From NCBI RefSeq assembly GCF_905147365.1, contig NC_056406.1:7170501-7234500 (forward strand): a DNA stretch of 64,000 nucleotides, written 5' to 3'. A program made the position numbers and the translations under genes. Within the stretch, counting starts at the first letter, position 1. Each line of letters opens with the position of its first letter. This DNA is from Aricia agestis. Its lineage: Eukaryota; Arthropoda; Insecta; Lepidoptera; Lycaenidae. The notes beneath the pieces were generated by a model. It worked only from the letters and a program-made list of their open reading frames with translations. It was not told the DNA's origin and made no database searches. Shown one piece after another: positions 11,098-23,422 of this stretch.

Positions 11098-12123
11098 AGA
11101 TTTCCAAGAATCCACGATCGAAGGAGGTGGTTTGCGGAACATTTCCAGCCGTTTTTAACCCCGCAAACCAAGATAATCTTAAATTGGACATTGCAAGGAA
11201 CAAATTAAAAAAAAAAATGTTATGTAATGAGGGCAAAATGACCTCACTCATCACACACTAAAAAAGGCTTGCCTGACTCTCTTCCGGCCAAAAAAATTGG
11301 CTTGCGTCAATGATGAAAAACTTAAAGCAGATATGTTAATACCGCGAGCGTTGTGAAGATTCAAATACGGCCCAATTGGGCCGTCTGTTGTTTAGTCTGC
11401 ATCGAGCACAGTCACGAACGTGCTGCGTCTTGTCTTACCTAAATAAATTGAAAATTACGTCGTGCGTGTTTCGAAAATGTACCAATTATGACTCGAAAGT
11501 AAACAAAACACATGGAATCTCTTACCACATGTCTTGATTGCAATAAATACCTCGATTTTTTACATTTTCAATTATTTTTTTGGAACAATCTGGAAAAAAT
11601 CGAATTTTCGTCATAGCTCAGGCGAAGAAAGAGACAGCGATACGATTCGACGTTTAAAAATAGAACTGTCTCTTTTATGTAAATGGTTTTCGTATCTTTT
11701 GTTTCACTTATCTGTCAAATTTGTCAATGTTTGCAATTTTGAATTTGAAAATTGTTCGGAAGAGATTTAAGCCGGAAAATAGTATGGACGTAACATATTA
11801 TCTGTATAAGTAGAATATTTTTTCCTGAAAGAATTTTTCTATTGAATACACTTTGGGCAAACCAGTGCACATGGTGAGGGCAAAACATTTATTCACTTTT
11901 TTTTCTTATTTTTTTTTACGTACCGGAGCTTTACAAAACAAATCCACGCAAACCGAGCGTTTCGAGTACCTATAGTTCTAATCTAAACTACTTATCCATT
12001 TTCATCAAAAAAATCCATGCATGCTATGTGAGCACTTTTGAGATTGACAGCTCCCGGACCATTTCAGAATATAGTCTGTAATTAGGTAATTTGTTTCATG
12101 ACCAATTCTTGTGTATGATAATT
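11098..12123. other. Spacer, no gene seen
   Basis: AT-rich sequence without a recognisable repeat. The open frame at 11534-11770 starts with TTG and has no family features. Confidence 0.35.
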
Positions 12124-12592
12124 AGGGTTCCGTACCTAAAGGGTAAAAACAGGACCCTATTACTGAGACTTCGATGTCTGTCCGTCTGTCTGTCCGTCTG
12201 TCTGTCTGTCCGTCTGTCTGTCTGTCTGTCTCCAGACTGTATCTCAGGAACCGCTATAGCTAGACTTCTAAAATTTTCACATATTGCGTATTTCTATTGC
12301 GGCTATAACAACAAATACTAAAAATAAAATCAATTATATTTAAGGGGGGCTCCCATACACCAAACGTAATGATTTGGCCTTTTTTGCTCGTAATCAATAA
12401 TGGCAACTGCTAGGTACTTGAAATTTTCACAGCATCCTTAATTATATTTGTACTTTAATAATTACCAATAATATTAAAATAAAATAAATATTTAAGGGGG
12501 CTCCCATACAAAAAACACAATTTTTACCTACTTTCGCTCTATAATGGTACGGAACCCGTCGTGCGCGAGTCCGACTCACTTGGCCGATTTTA
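12124..12592 (+). repeat. GGGTTCCG interspersed repeat with CTGT/CCGT microsatellite
   Basis: Starts AGGGTTCCGTACCTAAAGGG and ends GACTCACTTGGCCGATTTT. The tract at 12177-12233 is an expanded CTGTCTGTCCGT array that arose from the shorter CAGACAGACAG block present in all copies. The ATTTAAGGGGGCTCCCATAC block is duplicated inside this copy (near 12341 and 12490). Confidence 0.8.
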
Positions 12593-12871
12593 TTTTTAGA
12601 TTTTGTAAACATAATTTTATTACACGAATACAAATTAGCTCGCAAACTTACATTAACATTTTATTGCAAACCAAAAGTAAAAATGTACTTAGAAGAGGAA
12701 TAATGAATCAACTGATTATTTTCCCAGCATTTCATTGCACACAATCACTTTATTACTAGAATAAAATGTTTGTTTTTTAATTTATTACGAGAGTTAAAAA
12801 TTAAATACCTTTTTCATGTTATTGATATCTGATGAGTACATATCAAAGTAATAATAATATTCATAAACTTC
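12593..12871. other. AT-rich spacer
   Basis: No gene or shared repeat seen. Confidence 0.35.
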
Positions 12872-13028
12872 GCGGGCCCTACAATACCTACAATAATATT
12901 GAACAATATTTTATTGAACAAGTTATTTGACAATAAGATTGAAAGGCGGACGTTCAATATTAAACCTAGACGATCAATAATATTGCACAATACGTTGCAC
13001 AATAAAATTGATCGTCTAGGCGCCCGCT
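12872..13028. mobile_element. MITE with GCGGGC termini
   Basis: GCGGGCCCTACAATA on the left faces the inverted CTAGGCGCCCGC on the right. Inside, CCTAGACGATCAATA and ATTGATCGTCTAGG form a second inverted pair, and ATATTGAACAATA-like units recur. The ends are imperfect. Confidence 0.5.
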
Positions 13029-14019
13029 AAAAACATAATGGCGAATCGAGACACAACATTTCATATAAAATGCCGTACATAATTCGGTGCCTCCGCTCGA
13101 CATTACTTATCTTGATTGTAGAGGTAGACATTATGGTTTTTGCTGTGATTGGATACCTACAAAAACGTTTTTTACGTCCAAAAACAAGATCGCTTTTAAA
13201 ATATCATCTGCTGAGGAAGTTCTTTCCATTATGAAGACGCTAGACAAATAAATTTGGAAATAACATGATTACTTGCAAATTCAGCCGCAAACAAAAGTTA
13301 TACCGGTGCTTTTAATAATATTCCTATTAGAGTGAACGGTGAGGCGTAAAAGCACTCAGAATATAATAAAGTATCGGAGTAGGTTATACAAATGTTTGGT
13401 AAGAACTCGAAAACCACGAGAAACCTCCTGATACTTTCATAAATTGAATTGAGTGTATTTTTCTTATTCTTTTGTGAAACATTCGTCTTGAGCAGGTTAT
13501 ATTCAATATATTATTAATATGATCTGCGTATATTCAATATATTATTAATATGATCTGCGATAAATTTTTATTTGTAACACACTGTTTATTTCACACAAAT
13601 ATACCGGCAATGTACTATCAGAGAAATTTATTTGGTCGGCTTACATCAAGCCCGCTCGATAGATCAGGATTCACGAGTCACGACTGACTGACTTGACATA
13701 GCCCGACTAAAGAACGGAGGCTGCTTGTTTGTTAGTTATAATATGTGCCGTATAATAAAATACAACAAAACAAAATATTATATTACACTCGAAAGCGAAA
13801 TAATGTAATTTTACAGCAAATTTTGCCACATTTTTGCAATTTTCGGAAGGATCTCTAATATTTTTCAGAATTAAACATAGCCTATAAATTATGTCCATCA
13901 CAAAGGATGTAGTTTTCCGTAGGTGAAAGAATTTTTAAAATCAGTTCCGTAGTTTTTTAATTTATTTAAAAAAAAAAGATTTTATAGTCCGGATTCCCTA
14001 GAACAATTTTTTTAAATTA
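13029..14019. other. Spacer with a 31-bp tandem duplication
   Basis: At about 13499-13560 a 31-bp unit (ATTCAATATATTATTAATAT plus GATCTGCGTAT) is present twice without change. The rest has no recognisable gene. Confidence 0.5.
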
Positions 14020-14023
14020 ATAT

Positions 14024-14682
14024 TGTTACGGTACATGGTATACGGACACGTGGTCTATCTAGCGACAAACCAGCGAAGCTTACCGAGGGAGCACAGGCAA
14101 CATAAATCCCCTACTCAATACTAGATGGCATCAGGTGCGCAAGTACATACTCGAACCTTCTAGAAAGGTCCAATGTTTGTTTACGTGTTTACCGTTTATT
14201 TGTTAGCGTGTTTACGTGTTTTAATTTAGACCTTATGACTGAGTCCATAAGGTCTAAATTAAATTCAACTTACTGCACTTATCGTAAGGACGGCAGTTTT
14301 ATTGTGGTACATGCCCGAGCCTCCTAGAAAGTTCCCACGGTTGTTTACTTGTTTACGTGAATCGGGAAATTTCTGGAATTCGTCTCGCCATATAAAAAGA
14401 GCCGCAGGCAGGCCCGGCCAGTCAGTTCGTTTCGAGCTATCATCAAGGCGATTTCGGAGTGACAACAAGTGATCAATAGTGAGTGAACCAGTGGAACCTG
14501 CGACTTGGCTACGACCTAGGACAGTGATAGTGCTTAGTGATTGGACCTAGTGATTAGTGTTTGGACTTAGTGCTAAGTGTTGTGACCTAGTGTGTGCTTG
14601 TGTGACCTGGACTTAGTGAATAAAGTCTTCAAGAGAGTCAGCAGGTCTTTCTCTCCAAATCCTCGAACCCTAGCACGTAACA
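14024..14682 (+). mobile_element. Solo LTR, 659 bp
   Basis: It begins TGTTACGG and ends CACGTAACA (TG...CA, with TGTTACG/CGTAACA as terminal inverted repeat), flanked by a 4-bp ATAT duplication (14020-14023 and 14683-14686). In the right order it has a TATA box in GCCATATAAAAAGAGCCG (about 14388-14405), an initiator-like CAGTCAGTTCG downstream, and AATAAA near 14620. A hairpin with TTAATTTAGACCTTATG arms sits upstream of the promoter (about 14220-14263). No gag or pol sequence is adjacent, so this is a recombined solo LTR, probably gypsy-like (inference). Orientation follows the TATA and polyadenylation signals. Confidence 0.8.
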
Positions 14683-14862
14683 ATATCAAGCAAATTTTTC
14701 GTCAGTAGCTTCATTTTGATAAGATGAACAACATTTTCCACTGAGAAAATTTTTGAAAGTGGTAGCTAGTATGGATTTGGTATGGATTGTTCCTTTTGTA
14801 GGACAATCTTACTCTTAAATTAAATAACTATGTATTAACCTATCAAATATACGGGTTTCGTA

Positions 14863-15247
14863 CTGCAGTGATAGAGTGAAGGTAGAGAAAATAGTGTTTT
14901 TTGTATGAGAGTCCCCCTTAATTATTTATTTTATTTTAATTTTATTATTAAATATAAAAGTAAATATTATATAACTAAGGATTTTGTGAAAATTTAAAGT
15001 GTCTACACGTTGCCATTATGGATTACGAGCCAAAAGGCAAAAAAAACACGTTTGTTGTATGGGAGCCCCACTTAAATATTGACTTTATTTTGTTTTTAGT
15101 ATAATAACCAGAAACACACAATCTGTGAAAATTTCAGAAGTCTAGCTATAGCGGTTCTTGAGATACAGCCTGGAGACAGACAGACGGACAGACATCGACG
15201 TCTCAGTAATAGGGTCCCGTTTTTAACCTTTGGGTACAGAACCCAAT
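14863..15247 (-). repeat. GGGTTCCG interspersed repeat (inverted)
   Basis: Contains GTATGGGAGCCCC, TCTAGCTATAGCGGTTCTTG, the CAGACAGACGGACAGACATC block and AGGGTCCCGTTTTTAACC, ending TACAGAACCCA. The left terminus is degraded. Confidence 0.7.
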
Positions 15248-16053
15248 AATTAACAAAACTTGGTTGTTAGGTATGAGGTATCAAAATTCAAAACTATCGA
15301 GTAACGAGTAACGATACAATAGTAACGAGTACTAACAGTTAAAGTAACGAATACATACGGGTACGCTTTTTTCGTTACTTTTACAGCTCTACTGGACTGA
15401 ATAAAACGGACGAGCTTGGCGGCTTACGGGCTTTTTGGAAGATTCGCGTGTGATAGATAGTTCGAGGTGATAATATTGTTTTCGTTAGCTTTACCCTATT
15501 AATAAATAATCAGAATTTATATTACAGGTTTAATTTAATTATCTTTTTTTATGATTTGTAATACTTATTTCATTATTATTTAAATAAATATCTGTTGTGT
15601 CTGTTAGTAGGCGCAAACACTCTCTGCGCTTACTAAGCATCCGTCGTTAACAGGTAGTTAGTAGACTAGGCTAATTACATTCTGACTTTATGGTTCAAAT
15701 TAAAATAAACTATAAAACGTATCTTTTTTCTTTAACTACGTAAAATACGAGTACAATTAGGTAAAAGTTGAGCGAATTAACCTTTGTAGACAGTAACATA
15801 ATTAATTAGGAGTGACTCGGGCTGAATGACAAAAAACCCCCGAAATGAAACTCTCAGAGTCGCCAGCTCATTGTAGGATTAGTAGTAGGGCTGCCACGTC
15901 ACTGTTTCTGTCTCCTGAATATAATATATTTCGCAGCTGTGTACTATAGCCCGGTCACTGAACAAGTAAAAATTTAGAATTTTCATCGCCTCTTGACCTT
16001 TTAGTTGTTTTTTTTTTCAATAATTTAATCTGCAATTATTGATTTTATAATTA
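15248..16053. other. Spacer
   Basis: 15299-15350 has a short degenerate GTAACGA repeat. No gene is seen in the rest. Confidence 0.35.
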
Positions 16054-16793
16054 CTAGATGTTCCGCGCGGCTTCGCCCGCGTAATTTAGGAATGTCACGG
16101 AAACCGCACATTTTCCCGCAAAAAAAAAACCTATGTCCTTTCACGTGGCCTATTCTTAATGTGTGCCAAATAGCATAAACATTGCTCCAGTAGTTTCTTA
16201 ACATAATAAGCAATTTCCTCCGTTTTTTCCACATTTTCCTCTATTTCTTCGCTCCTATTAGTCTTAGCGTAATAAAATATAGCCTATAGCCTTCCTCGAT
16301 AAACGAACTATCTAACACTTAAAGAATTTTTCAAATCGGACCAGTAGTTCCTGAGATGAACGCGTTCAAATAAGTAAGCCCTTTCAAATAATTTCCTCAA
16401 TTTTTTCCACATTTTCCTCTATTTCTTGGCTCCTATTAGTATTAGCGTGATAAAATATAGCCTATAACCTTCCTCGATAAATGGGCTATCTAACACTGAA
16501 ATATTTTTTTAAATCGGACCAGTAGCTCTTGAGATTAGCGCGTTCAAATAAGCCCTTTCAAATAATTTCCCACGTTTTTTCCACACTTTCCTCTATTTCT
16601 TCGCTCCTATTAGTCTTAGCGTGATAAAATATATCCTATAGCCTTCCTCGATAAATGGGCAATCTAACACTGAAATAATTTTTCTAATCGGACCAGTAGT
16701 TTCTGAGATTAGCGCGTTCAAACAAACAAACAAACTAACAAACTCTTCCACTTTATAATATTAAAAAAATAATATTAGTATAGTATAGATAAC
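16054..16793 (+). repeat. Interspersed repeat, tail type A, with about 180-bp tandem units
   Basis: Starts CTAGATGTTCCGCGCGGCTT and ends TATTAGTATAGTATAGATAA. It contains three copies of the CACATTTTCCTCTATTTCTT ... AGCGCGTTCAAA unit seen at 5.4-6.1 kb, and ends with the same AAACAAACAAACAAACTAAC spacer. Confidence 0.7.
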
Positions 16794-16974
16794 CATATAA
16801 TAAAATTATGTCTACAGTAATGAACAATCTACGTGGGTCAGATCAATCAAAGACAAATATAATGTTTGAAGATCATAATCTTATACTTTATAATTGGCTT
16901 TATGTTATCTACTATTGTAATCTTACTGTGATTTCTGTAAGTTTTCCGAAAAAAAAATGGGTAACATATTATTA

Positions 16975-17192
16975 CCTATACTAATCCTAACTAAAATGTC
17001 AAATACGAAAATGTATCTGTCTGTCTATTACCTCTTCACGCCCTAACAACCGATTTTCCGAAATTTGGTATGGAGATTGGAGATATTTTGAGTCCCGGGA
17101 AAGGAGTTGAAAGGACGTACGATAGTTTTTATCCCGGAAAAGTGTACCAATTTTGGCGCAAGAGAGTTGCGGGCATCATCTAGTTTTTATAA
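16975..17192 (-). repeat. LINE-like tail type B (inverted)
   Basis: Inverted series: TACTAATCC end, GTCTGTCTATTACCTCTTCA, ATCCCGGAAAAGTGTACC, AGAGAGTTGCGGGCATCATC, CTAG. Confidence 0.65.
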
Positions 17193-17242
17193 AGGATAGT
17201 ACCTAAATAACAAATACATAATTTATTATTTCAATAATTTTA

Positions 17243-17404
17243 GTACCATTGAGAAAGTTGATTCCTATGCAATTGACAGACCAACGTTATTTGGTCGAAT
17301 ATGTCAATTCAATGTTAATTGTGATCTGTCAGCTGGGTTTGACGTAACGCAACCGAACAACTTAGGTCCCCGATTTGCATAGGAATCAACTTCTCTGATA
17401 GTAC
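17243..17404. mobile_element. MITE family G, copy 1
   Basis: An element of about 160 bp. GTACCATTGAGAAAGTTGAT at one end is the imperfect inverted copy of AATCAACTTCTCTGATAGTA at the other. The interior carries TTTGACGTAACGCAACCGAA. Four copies and one fragment are in the window, all with the same ends. Confidence 0.75.
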
Positions 17405-17701
17405 CTGACTTGACAATTCAAGAAATAGTGAGAGCAATTTGGTATAAATGAAATAAATATTGAAAGAAAATATGCTTGAGTATTGAAAAAAGAATAAAAA
17501 TAAAATCTCAGGTCATAGCCGCAGCTCCATTAATAAGATCAAGGATCTAGAGCTAGAACACTAGGCAAATCACAGATGTACTGTAGACACGGCAAGTCGA
17601 AACAAAAAAAAATACTTTGGAGCTTACGTGGCAATTTTTACACTCAAGGTGTACTACTGACGTAGACGGCTTTCCTTCATTGTATGTTACTTGATTGTAT
17701 T

Positions 17702-17857
17702 GTACCATCGAGGAAATTGATTCCTAAGCAGTTGACAGACCCGCGTCATTTGGTCGGCTTATGTCAATTAAATGTTATCTGGGATCGGTCGGATGGGTTT
17801 GACGTAACGCGACTACTTAGGTCCTCCATCTACCTAGGAACCAACTTCTCTGATAGT
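17702..17857. mobile_element. MITE family G, copy 2
   Basis: GTACCATCGAGGAAATTGAT start, GGGTTTGACGTAACGCGAC interior, ACCAACTTCTCTGATAGT end. It lies only 300 bp from copy 1, in the same orientation. Confidence 0.75.
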
Positions 17858-18639
17858 CTCTGATAATGTCACTCGTCAGAATACAACGCATAATCATCGT
17901 TAAAACAGTAACCCTGACGTACCCTACAGGGTACACGTCATACACGTTTCGAACACTATACAAGCAGTACCGAATTTATATTTTTTATGAGAGTAGGCCC
18001 CCCTTTTTTCGTCGTTCCAATATGTGCGTAATCTGTAGGTCGGTAGACGCTGCCGCCCCCCTTGGAAGCTGCCGCCATTAGGCCGTGGTCAATAATGGCC
18101 TATTTATAAATCTGGGGCTGTATACTAGCCAGTACGAATTGACAAAAAGCACTGGCCAGTTTACTGTTTAAAGTTTGCAAACACACCTTATTTTTTGTTC
18201 CATTATTTTTCTGCGATATATGTATATACATATACGTCGTGCCATATCCTGAGTTTTTAAATCTTTGAGGCAAATAGATGAACCCCGGCCGGGAGATAAC
18301 TTAGCAAATTTCATTTACAGTAAACGTTTCCACTCGCACAAATTGTAGAATATTAGTTTTAAATAGCAGCGCTGGACGAAAATTGACAAGCATTGCACTA
18401 AACTCAACTAGCCTTGACTATAACTAGTAGGCTAGTTGCGGTAGGTTTCACCGTTCCACCAACTTTACCTTAAGCGGAAAGTGGAGCACATTGGTACGGT
18501 TTTAGTGGTACTCCCACATACCAGCAGATGTCCTCAATCCGATTGCACTTTTCTGCAAAATGCACAGTTATTTTCACCATTTTGCAGTTTACTTTTGTAG
18601 CCTACTGCCTACAGACAAATTTCTTAGGTAAATTGTTAG
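17858..18639. other. Spacer
   Basis: Contains the palindromic stretch ACGTACCCTACAGGGTACACGT near 17917-17938. No gene seen. Confidence 0.35.
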
Positions 18640-18726
18640 GTACTATCAGTGAAGACTGAAGAAGAGAGAAGGCAGATGGCGGACCTATGTAATTCGCGTT
18701 AAGTCAAACCCATCAGACTCGATGGT
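18640..18726 (-). mobile_element. MITE family G, deleted copy
   Basis: TACTATCAGTGAAG start, GTTAAGTCAAACCCATC interior and CTCGATGGTAC end match the inverted order of family G, with much of the interior missing. Confidence 0.5.
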
Positions 18727-18776
18727 ACGGTGGTGTAACTATCGCTAAAAATAATTTCCAACTGATATTTTAAGGT

Positions 18777-19110
18777 TTTTTTTATGAAATAAGGGGGCAA
18801 ACGAGCAAACGGGTCGCCTGACGGAAAGCAACTACCGTCGCCCATGGACACTCGCAACATCAGAAGAGCTGCAGGTGCGTTGCCGGCCTTTTAAGAGGGA
18901 ATACGCTCTTTTCTTGAAAGTTTGCAGGTCGTATAAGTCCGGAAATATTACTGGTGACAGTTTGTTCCAGAGTTTTACAGTGCGCGGTAGAAAGGTTGCG
19001 TTATATCCCTTGAACAACCTGCGCTGCGTAATCAAAATCGGAAAACAAGATGTATCACGTCATCCATATTATGCAAAAGAGCTTCAGGATTTAAGATTTC
19101 CCTAATGCTG
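18777..19110 (-). mobile_element. 3' end of a jockey-like LINE, including the ORF2 C-terminus
   Basis: The minus strand encodes a 67-aa stretch (19035-18832) with FLPRTVKLWNKL, FPDLYDLQTFKKRAY and LLKGRQRTCSSSD, the usual C-terminal end of jockey-type LINE reverse transcriptase proteins in Lepidoptera. Upstream codons are broken by stops, so the copy is 5'-truncated and decayed. It ends CGTTTGCCCCCTTATTTCAT then poly(A), which reads as T near 18777-18783. This terminal sequence is also the 3' half of SINE family A. Confidence 0.75.
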
Positions 19111-19361
19111 TTGATGTTTGGGCTCTGTTTAATATTTAGTAGATTGCTCGTGTAATTTTGTAAACATTCGCGCATACATTGTAATTTTAGTCGGATTTGC
19201 TCAATTTACCCTTGTTTACTCGCAGTGTCAGAAGTAATTTGGCGTGAACAAGGCCGCGTCACTATTCCATAAAGGAGGCGCGACGCGTCGCGTCGGGTGG
19301 TGGCGGGAAACGTCATTAATTAGAACAGTATCGCGTTTCAAACGCTAACGCAAATTACAAG

Positions 19362-19520
19362 GTACCATCGAAGAAATTGAATCATAGACAGTTGCCGGTC
19401 CCTCGTCATTTGGTCAGATTATGTCAATTCAATGATGTGTGAGTATGTCGTGTATGCTGGATTTGACATAACGCAACCAAATTACGTAGGTCAACCTATG
19501 AATCAACTTCTCTGATAATA
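19362..19520. mobile_element. MITE family G, copy 3
   Basis: GTACCATCGAAGAAATTGAA start, TTTGACATAACGCAACCAAA interior, AATCAACTTCTCTGATAATA end. Confidence 0.7.
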
Positions 19521-20733
19521 CATTCTCGGTTAATGTTATCAATTTTCGGGAATTCCAAATACAAATATCATATCCATTCAAACCTACAACAAACATATCA
19601 TAAAGATTCGTTCAAATGACAATGATTAGCTTCTAACCGGTACCAGTTTATGCTCAGTGGAGCACACATAGCTGAAATAATCATCACCGTATATCGCCTT
19701 CCGGTCCGAGATGAGGCGTCACGATTCCGATTAGCGTACGTTGCAACGTTCCCTACGTTGCATATCAACAATACTAAACAGCTCAAAGTGATACGTAACG
19801 ACCCCTTTCCTAGTCGATATATTACAAACTTGACCATAATCGGATCATTGGATTCAATATTGTTTAACTCATTATCGAGCAAAATGAAACTACTTATTAA
19901 AATTTGTGAGGCAAAATTAAACCACGGCTCGACCGCAGAAAAGTCGGAGTGAAGCGTTATTGCCTACTAGAGGTACCCACATAATCCTCTTAATATCTTA
20001 AAGGAGTACGATTTAAAATACAAGATGAATTTCATGAATAATTTAGCTCGGAGGACGGAGAGGAACATTTTTCTAAAGCTCAAATCCAATTTTGTACTAT
20101 AGGAGACAATTCCACGCTACTAAAAGCGGGAGAGGAGGAAATTACATATCAAGTACACTACTTGCAATCGGGTACTACTCTATTCGCTCCGCGTTCGTAA
20201 AATAGATTACCTACTGTGAAAAGTTTGTCAAACATGTGGATTGCAAGTCTTGTTTTGTGCTGGCTTCGTATAAAGTAAAAGAAACATAGAGTTGAGTTTT
20301 AAACATTTCTTATCAGTAAAGATGCATTAAAGTTTTTCGATTTTTATATTAATAAATAATAATAATAATAACGTTTATTTAACAACAAGACATCACATTA
20401 CACTAGAGTAAAACGATACACATTACATATTTACAATACACAAAGAAAAATAAAAAAATAAAAATTATCATAATCACATTATTATTTCTATTTTAAAGGT
20501 TTAGACCTTAGGTGAATATCAAATATATCACGATAACAACATTAACAACGTGATCCTCTTATATTGATACTTCATGGTTATAACATTTTGTAAATCTGTA
20601 ATTTTTCTACTTTATACCTATTTAATATACTGCATGTGCCACCTAAGTATCGAAAGGTAAATATTACTGGTTAAATGGTAGTCATAGTATTTGCAAATCT
20701 TTTGTACATTTAATATTATTTTTAACAAAAAAT
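19521..20733. other. Spacer with a possible LINE tail near 20.35 kb
   Basis: 19598-19952 is open on both strands (94 and 100 aa), but the peptides have no features I recognise. At 20345-20370 an AATAAT microsatellite followed by AACGTTTATTTAACAACAAG resembles the inverted 3' tail of a LINE. Confidence 0.3.
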
Positions 20734-22143
20734 TAAAACCGACTTCCAAGGTAAAAACAATAATAATATGAACTAAAAAGTATTAAATAACCCTTACTCT
20801 ATATTAGTGCCTTTTTCCGAATTCGGCTAAACCTCAACTATTTCTGTACTCAAACTTCATCATTTTGAAGTCGGTATCAGATAACTGAATCTTCAGTCTG
20901 TCAGAATATTTGAAACTTTTGGAACTGGCACCGACTTCAAAATTATGAAGATTAAGCTATAATCTATATTATTGTATTGTTTTATTAAAATCCGTTCAGT
21001 AGTTTTTGCGTGAAAGAGAAACAAACATCCATACATACATACATCCATACATACATCCAAACTTTAACAAAAAATTAAGTGCCGAATCGCTGCCGAACTA
21101 TACGCTCGACTCGGCTTGACGGAAGTTCGGCTCGCGACGGAATTTCGGCATAGTGTATCGTCCATCGCATTCCGTCCGTATTTTGTATGCGTTTGAAACG
21201 CGGAATTTACGCCGGCGTAAGTCAGCCTAGTGTTTTAGACACGGCCATTCCCAATATTTGATCTATCTCTGGTTTTGCCCTACTAAAGATAAGAATAGCT
21301 CACATTAGACATTAGAGACATATATTTTATGTCAATTGTGAGCTATTCCTATCTCTAGTAGGGCAAAACCAGAGATAGATCAAATATTGGGAACGGCCGT
21401 AACAGATTAAAATTGTATAAACATTAAACTTACATAGGAATTCAATCTGTATATTTATGTTAATAAGGTGCAAAATCGTGGAAATATAAATAAAAAAAAC
21501 AATTACGAAGTATTTTTTTACTCATAAATGCGATTATGTTTCTTATTCCTATTACGATATAGATTGTTTTTCAGTTTCCTTTCAATTTATACTAGTGTAT
21601 TATCGAAGCAGCTTACTTCTCAGAAGGAATGTCAAATGTGTGTCTTACGTTCTGGAGTTAAGGTTGAATTTGTTATGTTAAATTTTGGTGACATTGGTGA
21701 TGGTGACCCTGACGTGGTAATGATGATGATGATGATGAATGTAATTTGCATAGTAGCATATGCTTTCAGTTCTTAAAACAACGCCGAAACCACCAAACTT
21801 GTATCTATTAGGAATCTTAGTATCTTCGGAACTATAGTATACCTTGGTGCCAAATCTTGTGTTTTGGTAGCATATGCTTAGGAAACTTCTCATAAAATCA
21901 AAATCACCATATGTTTCCTTATAAATTTTGAGGAGTTCCCTCGATTACTCCTGGATCCCATCATCAGGTCACCATTTTTGTGAACATGGTACCAAATTGG
22001 AGTAAAACCTAATACAACAAAACAAAAATTTTGAAAATCGGTTCACAAACGGCGGAGTAATTGTTGAACATACAAAAAAAAATTAAAAAAAAAAACTCCA
22101 CAGCCGAACATATAACCTCCTCCTTTTTGGAAGTCGGTTAAAA
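20734..22143. mobile_element. Composite repeat bounded by inverted AACCGACTTCC ends
   Basis: TTAAAACCGACTTCCAAGG at the left faces TTTTTGGAAGTCGGTTAAAA at the right. Further copies of GAAGTCGGT/ACCGACTTC lie at 20867 and 20927. It includes an ATACATACATCC microsatellite (about 21025-21060), a nested MITE (21241-21400) and a GATGAT run (about 21720-21738). It could be one 1.4 kb element or two facing tails of the same repeat. No coding match. Confidence 0.4.
21241..21400. mobile_element. Fold-back MITE family F, copy 1
   Basis: ACGGCCATTCCCAATATTTG to about 21310 is inverted at about 21336-21400 (GGGAACGGCCGT end). Arms are about 65 bp, including CTCTGGTTTTGCCCTACTA. The short loop holds TTAGAGACATATATTTTATG. 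Confidence 0.85.
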
Positions 22144-23338
22144 ACTATGTTTTCATATAATGTTTGGACCGCATTGTGGTATTACTAAGCGCTCAATCTT
22201 CCCCGTCTGTGTGCGTGTGTTTGTGCCAATCATTTTATCTCAGAGCCCGAGTAAAATCGATAGTGGATCCCAGCATTTCAAAACTTAATAGGATGGGTCA
22301 TGACGTTTGGACAGAATTTTTCATACAAGGGCTTTGAAGTCACCCAATTCGACCTTTTAACGTTTTATGTACGAATAAAACGTACTTTTACGTACTTTTA
22401 CTTTAAATACGTTTTCCGCCCATCATGAATAAATTAAAGACTTGACGTTTATTGTGCATACTTTAGACAGCGTGTACATTGTACAATCATAGTGGCGATG
22501 ATGACTCTCCATAATAGGCCAACGTAAAATGTAGAATTGGGGCCACAGACGAAAAAAAACAAAAATAGCTTCAACAGCGACATAAAAAGGTTAAATAAAT
22601 TATGTTTATAACATTTACACGTACTAAGGCAAAATAAATACGTCTGTAGCTTATAATATTATAACGTACCGTAATTCTCTCCGAGTATCGTATTAAATCA
22701 TTTTTAAATTACAGGGAGCGTCTCTAAAGGTTTACGTTGGCTCAAGTGAAGTTTGTAATTTGTATATCTGGCGCTGGAGCTAAGAACACGTTGACATTTG
22801 AAAAGTTTAGCAACAGGTAAATAAGACGCTCTGAAGGATTTGAGACTCTAACATCACCGGCATAAGAGATAGTTTTGTTCACCGAGGGCAATAAATTAGG
22901 GTGTAATACCTAAATTACTCGGTGATAAACAAGGATTTAAAATCCCAGCTTGAATTTCGAATACAAAATTATTTTATCCCGTAATTCTGTTGCCAACCCA
23001 AAGTTCTTGAAATCCAAACGTGTCAGTGCCTTAATCCGTAGCTAGTAAAATAAATAAATAATATTTCCTTTTACTCGAATTAACTAATGTAGGTATAAAA
23101 TATTATGTTTTAGTTATAATGGTTATAGGTATAAGTTTTAAAAAGTTTATTAATACAATTATTTGTACTCCGAAAATAATTTATAAATTATACAAAATTT
23201 TGTTGTATTTCGGATTCACTAATTATTATTTATTCATGAACATATTTAACTGTCAAATGAAGCTTATTGAGTTAGTTGTTAGCACCGAATATTTTGCGGG
23301 ATTGTTATTTTCATTAAATTGCATATAAAATTTTATTA
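22144..23338. other. Spacer
   Basis: No shared repeat seen. 23119-23328 is an AT-rich open frame of 69 aa without recognisable features, probably chance. Confidence 0.3.
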
Positions 23339-23350
23339 AGTTTAAGTTTG

Positions 23351-23410
23351 ACGGGGGTGACTTAATCACTAAGTGATCAAACCCCCTTAATAATAAAGAT
23401 TAAAAAAAAA
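23351..23410 (+). mobile_element. 60-bp truncated retrotransposon insertion with target duplication
   Basis: The insert contains a GGGGGT...ACCCCC hairpin, AATAAAG and a poly(A) end. It is flanked by a perfect 12-bp duplication, AGTTTAAGTTTG (23339-23350 and 23411-23422). It is a dead-on-arrival tail from a LINE-type reaction. Confidence 0.8.
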
Positions 23411-23422
23411 AGTTTAAGTTTG

